Assembly: GCA_027627225.1 (NCBI GenBank)
Contig: CM051024.1
Location: 45,431,847-45,495,846 of the forward strand
Direction: 5' to 3'
From: Congeria kusceri
Taxonomy: Eukaryota; Mollusca; Bivalvia; Myida; Dreissenidae
Length of the DNA: 64,000 nucleotides
The translations under genes were made by a program, and so were the position numbers. This document shows positions 23,581 to 35,229 of the stretch, piece by piece. The first letter of the stretch is position 1. Every line of letters starts with the position of its first letter. The notes beneath the pieces were generated by a model. That model saw only the letters and a program-made list of their open reading frames with translations, had not been told where the DNA came from and did no database searches.

Positions 23581-24201
23581 CTGTGTAATATAGTCCAGCG
23601 TCTACAAGACTGCTTTTTGACAATGCATGAAGTCGTGGCAAGCACAAGAATGTTGCGGTTCTGTCTGATTTGCTGGAGTATGCCGGGTATTTTGCTCTTT
23701 CTCCTACATTTCCAACATACGTACCTCTAGGCATAATTTGGTGGCATTCTTGTCCTTTGTCTATTCCATTAGATTTTTGTGTTTTCGCATCGGATGGTTC
23801 TCGATTTTTAGAGAATCTAGACCATATATTAACTTCATTTGGCTGGTTATGTTCTTCTGCGCATCCCTCTGCTCTCGAAGCACTATTTGCATCTGCAGAT
23901 TCATCGGTTCGCTCGAAACGCCCTACACGAGTGTTTGCAACATCGTGGAATGGAATGTTAACAGTTTCTTTCCCGTTTTTAAAATTGATGGTCCGGAGGC
24001 AGCTTGCGATGAGTTTCGTCTACAGATTCCGTTTCGTTCCATTGTTTAACCTCTAGTCCACATACAAAGCAAGTACACAGTCCATTTACACGGTTATAGT
24101 AAAAGTCCCTTCGAAGCAAGTCGCGTAGGCGAATAGCTGATAGAGTCCATTTTATCCTCGTAATTTGCAAATGATGCATATCGGTCATACTCACGAACCA
24201 T
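23581..24201 (-). pseudogene. IAP copy B exon 1: BIR1 and start of BIR2, two frameshifts
   Basis: ATG at 24201-24199 starts MVREYDRYASFANYED, aligned with MADEWDRYKTYG of copy A. The frame shifts near 24105, after TRLASKG, to continue FYYNRVNGLCTCFVCGLEVKQW...DETHRK. The first Cys pair and His of BIR1 are kept, but the last Cys is replaced (PPDHQF). A second shift near 23982, in a short T run, restores a frame open for about 130 codons through a polar linker to SDRTATFL...SLVDAGLYYTG. The exon ends at ACAG|GTAAG, the same junction as copy A. Confidence 0.8.
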
Positions 24202-24669
24202 TGTTTTGTTGTGAATATGATTTCCAAATGTTTCTGGTTCGTCATTTGGATCAAGATGTTTTGTCTTTTTGAGCGCCTGGATTTCTTTCTTCTGTGACAG
24301 GTAGATCTTTGTTAGTAATATTATGGTTGTCATGAGTATTGCTCGCAGTCTCTTGTATGTGACAATGTAGAGGGAAGCACATTGCAATTTGCAATCTTGG
24401 ACAAAAGTTATCATAAAATATCGATCTTGGAATAGACTTCATAATAGAACAGCTCTTTGTTTTCAAACCTATTTCATCCTGTATACTGCTTCCAATGATA
24501 TTCGTGTTTGAAACGTTGCAGCTGCTGAATCCCGGAACAAGAACACTTAGTATGCGATTTCTGAAAATCGGTTTGATTTGATCCCTTGATAATAGCCTAG
24601 CAAATTGAGAGCTGTATTTTGCATTTCCTCTGTATTTTCTGGTCGTTTCTGTTTGGCCTGGTCGCCTAG

Positions 24670-26055
24670 TATTTTACCACATATGACCTGGGTCAGAACT
24701 TATCCGAGATATCATTGCGACACATTTTGTTAGAAAGTTGTAGAATGATGCGACACATTTTGTTAGAAAGTTTTAGGATGATTTGGATACAAATGTGGCC
24801 TCTAGAGTGTTCACAAGCTTTTCAAATGTTCAATCTTTTCATATAAGGAAAACTGAACCCTCTCCACTCTCCTGGCGGCCATGTTTTTCAGTGGACCGGA
24901 ATCATTTTCTTACTCGGCCAAGATATCATATTAACAAATGTTCTGAGAAAAATGTATGTTCATTCGGAAAAAAATGTGACTTCCAGAGTGTTCACAAGCT
25001 TTTTCAATAGCCCAATTAGGAAAACTGCCCCCGCCCCTGGCGGCCGTGTTAATTGACAGACCGGAACCATTTTCGAGTTAGGCCAAGAAATTATAGTAAA
25101 AACAGGTTCTGAACAAGTTTCATGTTGATTTGGCAAACAATGTGACTTTTCACAAGCTTTTTCTATAGTCATATAAGGAAAACTGCCCCCACCCCCTTGG
25201 CGGCCATGTTTTTCAAAGAACCGGAACCATTTTCGATTTGGGCGAGATATCATACGAACAAAGAATCTGATCAAATTTCATGTTGATTGGGCAAAAATGC
25301 GACTTCTAGAAGTCTCTAGAACACTTTAGAGTGTTCACAAGCTTTTTATACAGCCATATAAGGAAAACTGCCCCCTTGATGGCTATGTTTTTCAACGGAC
25401 CGAAACTATTATCGAACTCGGCCTAAATATCATAAGAACAAAGTTTCTGAGCAAGTTTCATGTTGATTGTGGCAAAAATGTGACTTCTGGAGTGTTCACA
25501 AGCTTGTCCTACAGCCATATAAGAAAACTGCCCCGCCTCCTGTCGGCCATGTTTTTCAACGGAGCGGAACCATTTTCGAACTCTGCCGATACCTTATAAG
25601 AACAAAGGTTTTGAGCAAATTTTATGTTGATTGGGCAAAAAAAAGACTTCTAGAGTGTTCACAAGCTTTTTCTATAGCCATGTAAAAAAACTGCCCCACC
25701 CCTGGCGGCATGTTTTTCAACGAAAAGGAACCATTTTCGAAGTCGGCCGAGATATCATTGGAAAAAATGTTCTGAGCAAGTTTCATGTTGATTGGGCAAA
25801 AATGCGACTTCTGGAGTATTCACAAGCTTTTTCTGCAATTTAACCTATTGACCTAGTTTTTGACACCACATAACCCAGTTTCGTAATCGCCGAGATATCA
25901 TTGGGACAAATGTTCTGACCAAGTTTCATGAAGATTGGCCAACAAATGTGGCCTCTAGAGTGTGCACAAGGTAAATGTTAACGACGCACGACGGACAACG
26001 GACAAAAGGCGATCACAAAAGCTCACCCTGAACACGTTTAGCTCAGGTTAGCTAA
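24670..26055 (+). repeat. Family A repeat with about seven ~165-bp tandem units and terminal hairpin
   Basis: Units recur near 24812, 24990, 25145, 25335, 25498, 25660 and 25820 around 'gttcacaagctttttc', 'ggcggccatgtttttcaac', 'ggaaccattttcga' and 'agtttcatgttgattggg'. A 'gacgcacgacggacaacgg' segment follows (25983-26002), and then the hairpin AGCTCACC (26020-26027) / GGTTAGCT (26046-26053), as at 437-476 and 49905. ORFs in all frames here come from the repeat. Confidence 0.85.
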
Positions 26056-26382
26056 AAATAGTGCATGGTAGTCGTTTAACAAACTTGAAGTCAAATATTT
26101 ACAATTCACCTAAAATATAACTCATGTGTGACTTAATGATACGTATACTATATTAACAAATGCGAATAAACCTATTTAAAAATACATATATTTCGATTTA
26201 CAATGGGAAACGTTTAGACAAACCTCTGCTGAAAATGCGTATTAAGTAAATAGTCAAAATCATAGAAAAAAGTGTATCCTACCTTGTTTTTATGCCTTTG
26301 TCAATTTATCCTGATATTATTTTTATCTTGTTGATATGTTTCGGTAAATATATGGTATATATGAAAAAATGTATATACGCAC

Positions 26383-26479
26383 CTTTTCAGGTCATCCATC
26401 TCAAACATTGCATCGTAAAACTTTTGAGGATGTTTTTTCTTTAGGGCATCTATAAACCCTTTAAAAGAGTTGGTGTCTT
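26383..26479 (-). CDS. Candidate exon with CARD-like C-terminal helices
   Basis: A 97-base open exon bounded by CAAAACAG acceptor and AAAAG|GTGCGT donor. It reads EDTNSFKGFIDALKKKHPQK then FYDAMFEMDDLK. The pattern of an aromatic-rich helix (SFKGFIDAL) followed by a short amphipathic helix resembles the last two helices of CARD or other death-fold domains. It lies about 2.2 kb upstream of IAP copy B on the same strand, but its phase (2 in, 2 out) does not splice to that copy's ATG exon. It may belong to an unrelated or lost gene. Function not established. Confidence 0.35.
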
Positions 26480-27189
26480 CTGTTTTGATTGTAATACGCG
26501 TATTTCAGAATTCTGATAATGACGCTATGTACAGTGTTCTGTTATTAAAATTGTGGATTTCCAAACTATACTTAATCCGTGTATATGTACTCGCTTCTAA
26601 ACATTCGGTAAATGATAAAACAGGCACATTAAATTGATATTTTCTCTGCAGCTTGTCATTTGTAAGCAGCAGGTGTACTAAATGCAAACATAATTTTAAG
26701 AAATTATTATCCAATATCGAAACAGATTGTCGTTTTTAAAAACTGGCCAGACTGAAAGCTAAACTAGATTTTAGCCTATTACTACGGCCAAATCATTTGG
26801 ATAACAACCCATAAAATAAACTCGATCATTATTTTAGCACACGTTTATTCGATCGTTATTTTTAGAAAGCTATGTATTTCAAAGTGACGTAATATTATCA
26901 TTGTACATTCTGTTTCATTTTATTTATTTATTCGACGTAGCTGTCTAAGATCACTTTTGACCTAGAATTGTGAAAATGTGTACCAATGAAAGCTAGAAAG
27001 TTGACTCGATAGGTTAATTGTGCAGCGGTAAATTTACATACCATTCTTCTATTGGGCAAATGTTCTTGCGCGGGAGCATTTTAGGGAATGAAAACTGGCT
27101 TAAACACTGGCTTAAAGTCTACCAATAATGTTTGCATTATTTTGGCGAATAGAATTTACTAAATTGTGTACATAAGCGGTTAAAATAAA

Positions 27190-27600
27190 GTTATAAACAT
27201 ACCCTCCACATAAACTCTAGACAGAGCATAAGTATGAACATATTTTCACATTTTATGTCATGAACACAACATAATATTCATTCCTAGACTAGTTAGTTTC
27301 TCCCACATAAATGGCGCGTTCGATAAATAGCAATTGCGAAATGTTCCCTTTTATTCTAGGGAGTTCAACACATTCAAGATCATTCTAAAAATAAAGTTAT
27401 AAACATATCATAGACATACACTCTAGAAACTAAGCATAAGTATGAACATATTTTCCCATTTTATGTCATGACTACAACATTATATTTATTCCTAGACTAA
27501 TAAGTTTAGCCCACATAAATGGCATGCTCAATAAATAGCAATTGTGCAATGCTCCCTTTTATTCTAGTGAGTTCAACACATTCCAGGTCATTCTAGAAAT
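27190..27600 (+). repeat. Two-unit tandem duplication of about 205 bp
   Basis: Each unit runs from 'aaataaagttataaacat' through 'gcataagtatgaacatattttc', 'cctagacta' and 'ataaatagcaattg' to 'gagttcaacacattc'. The units differ by scattered substitutions. Confidence 0.85.
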
Positions 27601-28480
27601 AGCGCGCGTTAGCAAGCCGTATAGCTGCGTTAATATACATGCATCAATTAGCGACCATAGAATCATAAACTCGAATATTTCAAGAAATGGGTGATTTATA
27701 TTTATAAATTTAATGTGCATGGTAATTTGAATTTCAAAAGTGGTTGTGTTTTATTAAGAAATATTTAGTTATACACCTACTCCAGTAGATGTTATTCAAT
27801 CTTTAAAAAGATGTTACAAATGTGGTGGAAGAAGTCTCGAAATACGTCGAAATGTTATTCATGTTATTTTCACTTCATTTGAGTAGCATGAATACCTGAT
27901 TTGCAATACTAATTATACATAGAAACTCTTGTTACATCATATTCCTACCGAATAATAAAGTACCGAAATTTTAAATCGCAATAGTGTAATGAAATTTTAT
28001 GTCTGTGTTATCAAAAATGAAGTCATCATTATTTCAAATGCGCTAAATATTCCATGACGATTGCTCTTCATTAGGATAAATGTGCACAGTATAAATGATT
28101 CTTTGACTTCGAAATGTTTATGTATTAGAACGGTAAGAGGAAGGTAGTGTATATTACTTAATAATAACTACACTCGTCTGATACAAAATTATTTTCATTC
28201 ATTCCCGCAATTATTTTCTTACATTTGTTAATTTGTTAAATTCATTCCCGCAATTATTTTATTACATTTGTTAATTTGTTAAATTTGCCTGACTGATTCA
28301 TCTAACAATTATGTTAACGTAAATTATTTAGGTTATTCACGTATCAATGGTGAAAACATGGATTGGTATGATCTTTTTATTGTTACGATATAAATAATAA
28401 TTGTATATATCTCAAATCGAACAATCTGGGGCCGAGAAGTCACTTAAACTTGGCCCTCTTGTATTATGTTTAGGATTAAA

Positions 28481-28481
<1 letters not shown>

Positions 28482-28528
<47 letters not shown>

Positions 28529-28530
28529 GT

Positions 28531-28578
<48 letters not shown>
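28482..28578. repeat. (GT)n microsatellite
   Basis: About 48 dinucleotides with a few GC interruptions (GTGCGTGTGTGTGCG). ORFs across it are artefacts. Confidence 0.98.
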
Positions 28579-28580
<2 letters not shown>

Positions 28581-28751
28581 CACAGTTTATGAGGCCCTTC
28601 TGCGTCTGAGGCTGCATTATGTGACGACCCGGAGTGTGTCCCAGCACTCCTACCTTTTTAATTTACTAAAGACTCACGAAAGTTGGGACGAATTTGGAAT
28701 CATAGCTGCAATTTCCAACTATTTATTTTTTACTGAAAGATAGTTTAATTA

Positions 28752-28908
28752 TGATGTGAGGTGGTGTGAGTGGCAAACCGGAAATCCCGTAGAAAACACC
28801 ACCTATCCGGTATGGTGACCACCGACCAAACTCACATGCGCAGAGTCGGAAGCGAACCCGGGACGCCTGTGTGAGAAGCTAGTGAACCAACCTCTGCGCT
28901 AGCCGGAC
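28752..28908 (-). mobile_element. tRNA-derived SINE
   Basis: On the minus strand the head starts at 28908: GTCCGGCTAGCGCAGAGG contains an A-box (TAGCGCAGAGG), and GGTTCGCTTCC is an exact B-box match (within the complement of 28844-28858). A non-tRNA tail follows, with CGGTGGTCACC and a CCGGTTTGCCACTC segment. It is inserted in segmental duplication copy 2 and absent from copy 1. It differs from the SINE at 13.4 kb. Confidence 0.75.
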
Positions 28909-29076
28909 AAAAAAATCTGGGTTCCAAGAAGTCTCCTTATATAGGTGGGGACCGAGAAATCTGGGGTCCGAGGGGTAACGTAACCGATCATCTTAGCCCT
29001 TTTGTATTATGTTTAGGGTAAACATAAATATCTCAATTTAATTTCAACGCCGCTTGTCTTGTTTAAAGACATTTCT

Positions 29077-29147
29077 TGTTTATTTATTTATTTATCTATT
29101 TATTTATTTACTTATTTATGTATTTTTATTTATTTATTTATTTATTG
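29077..29147. repeat. (TTTA)n microsatellite
   Basis: About 70 bp of TTTA/TATT units with interruptions, at the right edge of segmental duplication copy 2. Confidence 0.9.
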
Positions 29148-29149
29148 TG

Positions 29150-32100
29150 CATATTGGAGATTGTTTCATTTTTGCAATTTACCATTAATTTAAATTGATT
29201 ACAATTATTTATTTAGTGTTACTGTTACATTGTTATGTTAATTAAGCTATGAATAGTGGAGATACTGCTTTTTAAATTAGTAGTACTAACGAGCATCATA
29301 CATTTTGGTTTATGTTTACATCCACATGTATGCCTACTTACGTACAAAGTGTACCTTAAAATGTAGTAGCTTGTAACTGTCATCGGTGTTAAATCTCATC
29401 TGTACAAGCAATTAATTGCCCCTATACTTCGCACAATAAATATTATAAGAATACACATAATGCAACAATTAAATTAAATTAAATTAAACGTTTCTTTGTA
29501 GCGTTAGTCTTGAATGACTCATTACAAATTGTCCCACAGGCCCTTTTACAGGTGAACTGAATTGTGCACGTCTTTGATAAGCTTGGTCATCCCCCCGAAC
29601 AATACCAGACCTGATTGAGCTGGAGCGCAAGAAACCTGGCAGCCTGATAAAACATGTTCATAGGAAAAAAGATTGCCAACTTTATTTGAATATGAATATG
29701 AAACTATGATGAAGTGTTAAAAGGTAAATATCAGTCTATTCATAAAAACACAGTGGTAATTTGCACACGCCACATGCTTTTCATTAATCACTGCACTTCT
29801 AACAATAATATCAATTGACTAAACCTGAACAAGTCTACATGATGTACAGTATTTGAAGTTTAAAATATATAATACATTCAACAGTTTACAAAGTCAAAAT
29901 CACTTGGTCAGTTTTTGACTATTAATAAGTAAATGTGCACAGTAAATCCATCTTGCTCAGTTTATAAGTACCTATGTTTTCTCAATTCGTTGTACCAATA
30001 TCTTTCTTTATCCTGCTACTAACTCAAACAGTGACCTAATAAAGCGGTGACCGTATAAACTTGTTCATATCCGGCAGTAGATCACGTGACTGTGATCTAC
30101 CGTCAATAGGTATTCCTACGCGCCGTATAACAACATTATCGAGAATGACACAGCATAGAGTCTACTTACCAGAATTTTTCATCGATACAAACTTTGTATT
30201 GTCTAGTTTAACAGAGTTAAACAACAAATGAGTTGTCTGTCCTCACATTCCATTTAACTGGTTAACAACAACTTCCTTCCAGTTCCATTCTATTTAAACA
30301 CACTTGAATCTGATGCAAGCGGGTTATTCTTCATGGATAGACTTTCTTTGGTCAACAGAGCATATTCACAAAGAAATAACCATTTATATTAATTTTCGTT
30401 GAAAAGAAATGACAAAAAGTTATCAAAATTTTAACGTAGAACTAAACATGTTATAATTTATTTCACTTTCAGTTGCACTGTCCGTCACCTACAACTATCC
30501 AAGTAAATCGTAGAAAATTGAAAAGGGATCAATCTCACCGCTTCCATTCGAGGAAAATATTCCATACACTTTTTATCTGAATGCTATTGCATAATGTAAT
30601 CCATCCAAAACACAGAAACACTAAATATTTATTCCGATTTCATGCATTTTAAAATGCAAAACACTCGCGTTCTGGTTTGACTACATTGTGTAAACTTACA
30701 ATTCAAAATGAATGACGTAGTTGGTGTGACGTAATTTAACTCATTAAAAACCAATATAATCTGGTTTAAAACAAAAGCAGATTTACTACGTGATTTTCGT
30801 GTCGTACTGACACAGCAAATACGATTTAATAGTATTTTACTTCTGCTTTTTGAAAAAGAAATAGAGAACTATTTTTTTCCGGATAGTACGCATTCATGCA
30901 AGCGAGTTATAAGGTAGAGGCCCGTCTAGAATTTTTTTAAATTTAAAACTTTAGTGTTTGGTGTTTTTTTAATTTAATTGAATAGAAATCAGGATAAATA
31001 GAATACAAGCTCGCCCTATTTTCATTTTCTAAGCCTAACCGGATAAACTTTCTCCATCCCGTCACCAACCATGTATTCTCTATTTAGTAAATCTTGATAC
31101 AACACTAGTATCGGTTTATTAGACGACCCTTCAAACTAAAATATTTTACTGACCACAATGACAGTATTTCTCTAAGCAAAAATCATGTATGGGAATTACA
31201 TTCCTTTGACAGGAAACTAGGACACCGAATGTCTTTAACTGCAACGAAAGGCACATATATTGATTTATTCATCATGTACTGTGATAAATTGGAACTTTTT
31301 TCAGCTTCTTTGACTAACGTACAAAGACGATGAATTATTAACACATATATGTTATAAATAGTAATACATCTATTACACGTATGTATCTTTATTATTTGAT
31401 ATATTTCCTATGTAAACTTAATATATTTTTCTAATAAGCTACACTATTAATGTATCACTCATAATAACCAATGAGGAAAGGAACATTTTAAAAATACATA
31501 ATCACTTAAAAACTAGAGAACAGACGTGAAAGAAACACATCTATTTTAAATTGTCAAACTGATCAACTGTGACAATATGTTAATGTAGAAATGTATGTAA
31601 ACATATTGCAGATGAACAGCTAAACGAAAGTAAATAAAATGAGAAACCTAGCAGTATTTCTACCTGCAAGTAAACATCCAGTATACATCCTATTTCCTTA
31701 TTAGAAGTACTCAATTATATATAGGCAGTAGAAAAACATAAAACATGTCTTTATGTACAAGGTTATAAAGTGTTTGTTTTTTTCTTTAAGATGAAGGAGT
31801 CTGTATGCATCAGTATAGTGTGATGACATAGTAAAAAAGTAAATCACCTGTTCATAACAAATTAAAATACCCTTCAATATCAATTTCGTTATGAAATCTA
31901 ACATAAAAATAACATTTGCACCAAAAATGAAAAAAATGTGATCATTTGGTTTAATCCTACAATGTACAGTAAACGTCACGCGAAACCTGCAAAGTTCGCG
32001 AACATATTTTATCGCGAAGCGCAGAGCGATGTCACGAATCTTTCCTAATACTCGCGACGAAAAAATTTGCCCGTGTTCATGTCGAATATTTTTGTCTTGC

Positions 32101-32430
32101 GACGAACAGTAACAAAAAAGTTTTTAGTTAAAATGAACACCTGTTCGCAAGATTTTTAGTTAACGGTCAATTTATAATTCATATAAAAAATCTTTGTGCA
32201 GTGGTTATTTTAATGTTTTACTCTGAGTTATATTATTTTCACAAAATCCTTTAAATGCAGATGTAACATTTGTTAAAGAAAATAAAACAAAATCAATTAA
32301 AGAAATAAATGTATATTTGTATTCATGTTTACGTAGCTGTGCTTTTTTAAAATTTAAAACAAGCGTTGTCACTTTAAGTGACGAATACACCCAACGATGT
32401 GTTTTGACAGAAGAAAGAGTAATGATCCTT
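29150..32430. other. AT-rich non-coding sequence
   Basis: No supported gene. A TCGCG-rich stretch at 31975-32110 stands out by composition from AT-rich surroundings but I recognise nothing in it. An inverted repeat GTAGATCAC / GTGATCTAC lies near 30075-30100. Confidence 0.4.
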
Positions 32431-32439
32431 GTACTATGC

Positions 32440-32850
32440 ATTTCTTTTTAAAGGCATATATCATTATATGAAGTATCATTTGAATCCTTTCAATGCTTTA
32501 AGAGTTATGCTCCGCACAAGAAAATTACACTATGTAGTCATAGGTATTAACTCCGTAAATATTGAAGAAAGAATTATGATCCTTGTACTCTTCACATCCT
32601 TTCAAAGACCTCGAAGAAGTATCATGTGAATCACTTCAATACACTTTGAGTTTTGCTCCGCACAAGAAAATTACACTTTGTATTTATATCTGCACAAGAA
32701 AAATAAACCATGAGCAATAACTACAAAAATATTGAAGAACAAATTATTGTCCATTGCACATTCTATCAGAGTCAATATATGTGGTATATCAATTCCCTTC
32801 AATACTAATGGAGTTATGCTTCGCACATAAAAATTAACCAATGGGTCGCT
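32440..32850 (+). repeat. Tandem module, about three units of ~155 bp
   Basis: 'gagttatgctccgcacaagaaaattacac' type words recur near 32500, 32650 and 32815, with 'aaatattgaagaa' and 'tgatccttgtac' between them. Length and layout match the other ~160-bp modules, but no terminal hairpin was seen. Confidence 0.65.
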
Positions 32851-33104
32851 CTGCAATGTGGATCAAGAAAATCAAAATCAAGCTGCATGAGCATAATATT
32901 GTTTACTAATGTTTTTTTTTCTTTATATTCTTGTTCTAATATGAAGTTCCATAGTGAAGTTGTGTTTTATAATTGTTTACTCATATAGAATATATGTTAA
33001 CATATTTATCAATTAAACATAAGCACGTTAACTATGTTAAAGACAGACAAGACAGACATTTTATAACGACTTGTACAAACTGCATCGTCATTAACACATA
33101 GTGT

Positions 33105-34130
33105 TCAAATAAAACATGTCAACGTGTATTTACGAACACATAATGATATAATTAAGAACATATAGCAAACGAATATTAAGACATAAACTGAATTATAAAT
33201 ACAGTTTTTAATAAATAAACACAGTATTATGAGTTCGATTTTTTTATCTGTTTGTAACAATTGCAAGTACTTAAAAATGTTGGGCCTTTTTAAATAATAT
33301 AGCTTAATATATTTCTTTCTAATAGACGAAAACGACGAAGAGACACACACAACGAGAAATTCATCTTCAATGTAATTATAATTACAACATGGACAATGTC
33401 TCTGTTTTCTAGTTTCATTATTCCTAGCGTAACGACCAGTTTGTAAATGCAGTGGATGTACCGATCGTCTTAATTTACAAAAATAAGATCTAAGATTATT
33501 TGGTATCAAGTCTAAATATTGCTCGTATTTAAAATTTATTTGAAAAGATTGTACTATTTTCTAGTGTTCGATACAAATCTTGAAGGAAAGATTCAATTAC
33601 TCTCTGTTTAAATACATATACATACATGTCTATATCAATATCTAATGTATCATTAAATACCTAACTAAACCAAAGTCGTCTAATTATTTTCGTAAACAAA
33701 ATACCCAGTTTCGACATGTTTTGTTGCAGTCAGATACAGATAAATCATAAACAGCTCTAATATTATCAAATTTGGCTAATGTATACCAATATTTAATAAT
33801 GCGTACATATATATGTATGTGTATGTTTAAATGATATTTGCTTAATTCACCATAAACGCATGCGTTACATGAATTTAACTTTGCGTTTAATAACCTTTTA
33901 CACAATTTTAAATGAAATAGTTCCAACTCTTTCGACTAAGAATTTCACCAAACCTCTGATGTATAATTTAAAATGGACCCAATAAATGCATCAACAAGCT
34001 AATACACAATTTTAAATTTTAAGTCGTAGGGTTTGCATTTATTTACTAAAACATTTAATGCCTTTAGAGCCTTACCAGCTAAACGTTCCTGGTTCAGTGC
34101 AAATGTCTGGTATAGTTAAAAATAACGTCT
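33105..34130 (-). mobile_element. LINE C-terminal fragment (non-CR1 lineage)
   Basis: The frames ELFHLKLCKRLLNAKLNSCN, VYGELSKYHLNIHIHIYVR and IIKYWYTLAKF (33684-33926), then SVHPLHLQTGRYARN...RHCPCC...YIEDEF (33360-33509), form the post-RT domain common in RTE/L1-like LINEs: an HLKFCK block, a GELGR block, a GRY block and a Cys-rich knuckle. Frame changes and stops are present. 'LQTGRY' parallels 'IETGRY' in the plus-strand element ending near 38165. Confidence 0.7.
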
Positions 34131-34234
34131 AGATAATTAAACTCATATAAAAATTGTATGGCATGGACATTGTAGGCCCACATTTCACCAGGCAACAGCT
34201 CCCTCGTTTACGAAATACCATGATTGTCAAAGAG

Positions 34235-34345
34235 AGTTTGTACTTTGACAATTAAAAATTAAAAGTGCCTGTTCTTGTATTCGAACCCACATCGGTTTGC
34301 TTACACAATTTGCGTACTTAGCACTGCACTACATTTGGTAACCGA
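34235..34345 (-). mobile_element. Possible degenerate tRNA-derived SINE
   Basis: On the minus strand 'TAGTGCAGTGCTAAGTACG' resembles an A-box and 'GGGTTCGAATAC' a B-box, about 35 bases apart. No good acceptor stem. Weak support. Confidence 0.35.
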
Positions 34346-34349
34346 GTAA

Positions 34350-35229
34350 GGATTCAATCAAAACATAATTCGTGTCTGAGTCTCCAAACTGGACTAGTAG
34401 CTTAACATAGATTTATGAAAATATACGGAAGATTCATGAGTCCCGGGTCAATAAAATCGCACTATAGATATATTTAGTGTTTGCCTCAAATTTGTTGCCA
34501 ATCAAAAGCCTCCATTTTTTAAAATCAAAAGATTAAGATAGTATAACTGCAATGGCAATCTTCCAAACCTAATTTTAAATATTATTTTCATTATATGTGT
34601 TACATCAGATCTTATTACAACGTTTGTGGGTGGCTTTCCATGCAAAAAAATTTTGCTTTGAAAATGTTCAGGACAACCTTTTTTTCCATGTTTCCATCAA
34701 AATTCATTAACCATATGGAGGAAGAAAACACAAAACTCAACTATAATTGAAAATATATCCAAAATGTTGGTGTCTTTTTTACAAGTAATGATTGAAGATT
34801 ATAAAATCAGGCAACATAAGGCGTTAAGGAGGATAAAAGTATTGATATTTATCAATTTTCTATGGAAGCTCAGCATAAACTTGAATCTGACAGAACAGAT
34901 ACAATAATCTGTTGTCTTAAAGATTTTGGTTTTCCTGGACTGGTATGTTTTTTCGCTTAAATCATTTTATTTATTTTTCATCTATGACATACATTTGACT
35001 AAAATAAAAAGTTAGAAACAAATTTACCTTGTATTTTTGAAAAAGTGAAGAAACACTGGTGCACACATTCATAAGCAAAATATAAAGTATAAGTACTAGA
35101 CTATTAAAGTGTCTTGAGGCTTCAAAACTAAGGGACTGACACATACTACATGACTCTAGCATTGAGTCTGATTCCTTGAACGTTAACAGCCTGGACACTC
35201 ATATTTTACCAGAACATTCATTCTTGAAA
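34350..35229. other. Spacer before LINE
   Basis: No supported gene; AT-rich. Confidence 0.35.

Larger units (their letters stand above)
19691..24201 (-). pseudogene. IAP family pseudogene copy B (BIR-BIR-UBA-RING)
   Basis: Exon remains match copy A in order and strand: 24201-23581 (BIR1 and half of BIR2), 22878 to about 22690 (rest of BIR2), 22351-22222 (UBA), about 20338-20171 (linker) and about 19830-19691 (RING, stop TGA at 19693-19691). Lesions: a frame change near 24105 in BIR1, another near 23982 just after BIR1, a frame change with TAA in the middle of BIR2 (about 22815), no visible acceptor for the linker exon, and two zinc ligands lost in RING. A LINE fragment (21150-22130) sits in the UBA-linker intron. 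Copy B still has the BIR2 CxxC segment that copy A lacks, so the two decayed independently. Confidence 0.85.
26925..29085 (+). repeat. Segmental duplication, copy 2
   Basis: Collinear partner of 16150-17490, longer because of internal changes: a local tandem duplication of about 205 bp (27190-27395 and 27395-27600, both with 'gttataaacat' and 'gaacatattttc'), a duplicated 'cccgcaattatttt' segment (28205-28275), a GT microsatellite and a SINE. Confidence 0.8.

Noticed and set aside
23670..24056. 128-codon plus-strand ORF
   Set aside because: Antisense shadow of IAP copy B exon 1, whose minus-strand frame has BIR motifs.
28401..28743. Cys/Val-rich and His/Thr-rich ORFs
   Set aside because: Translations of the GT microsatellite.
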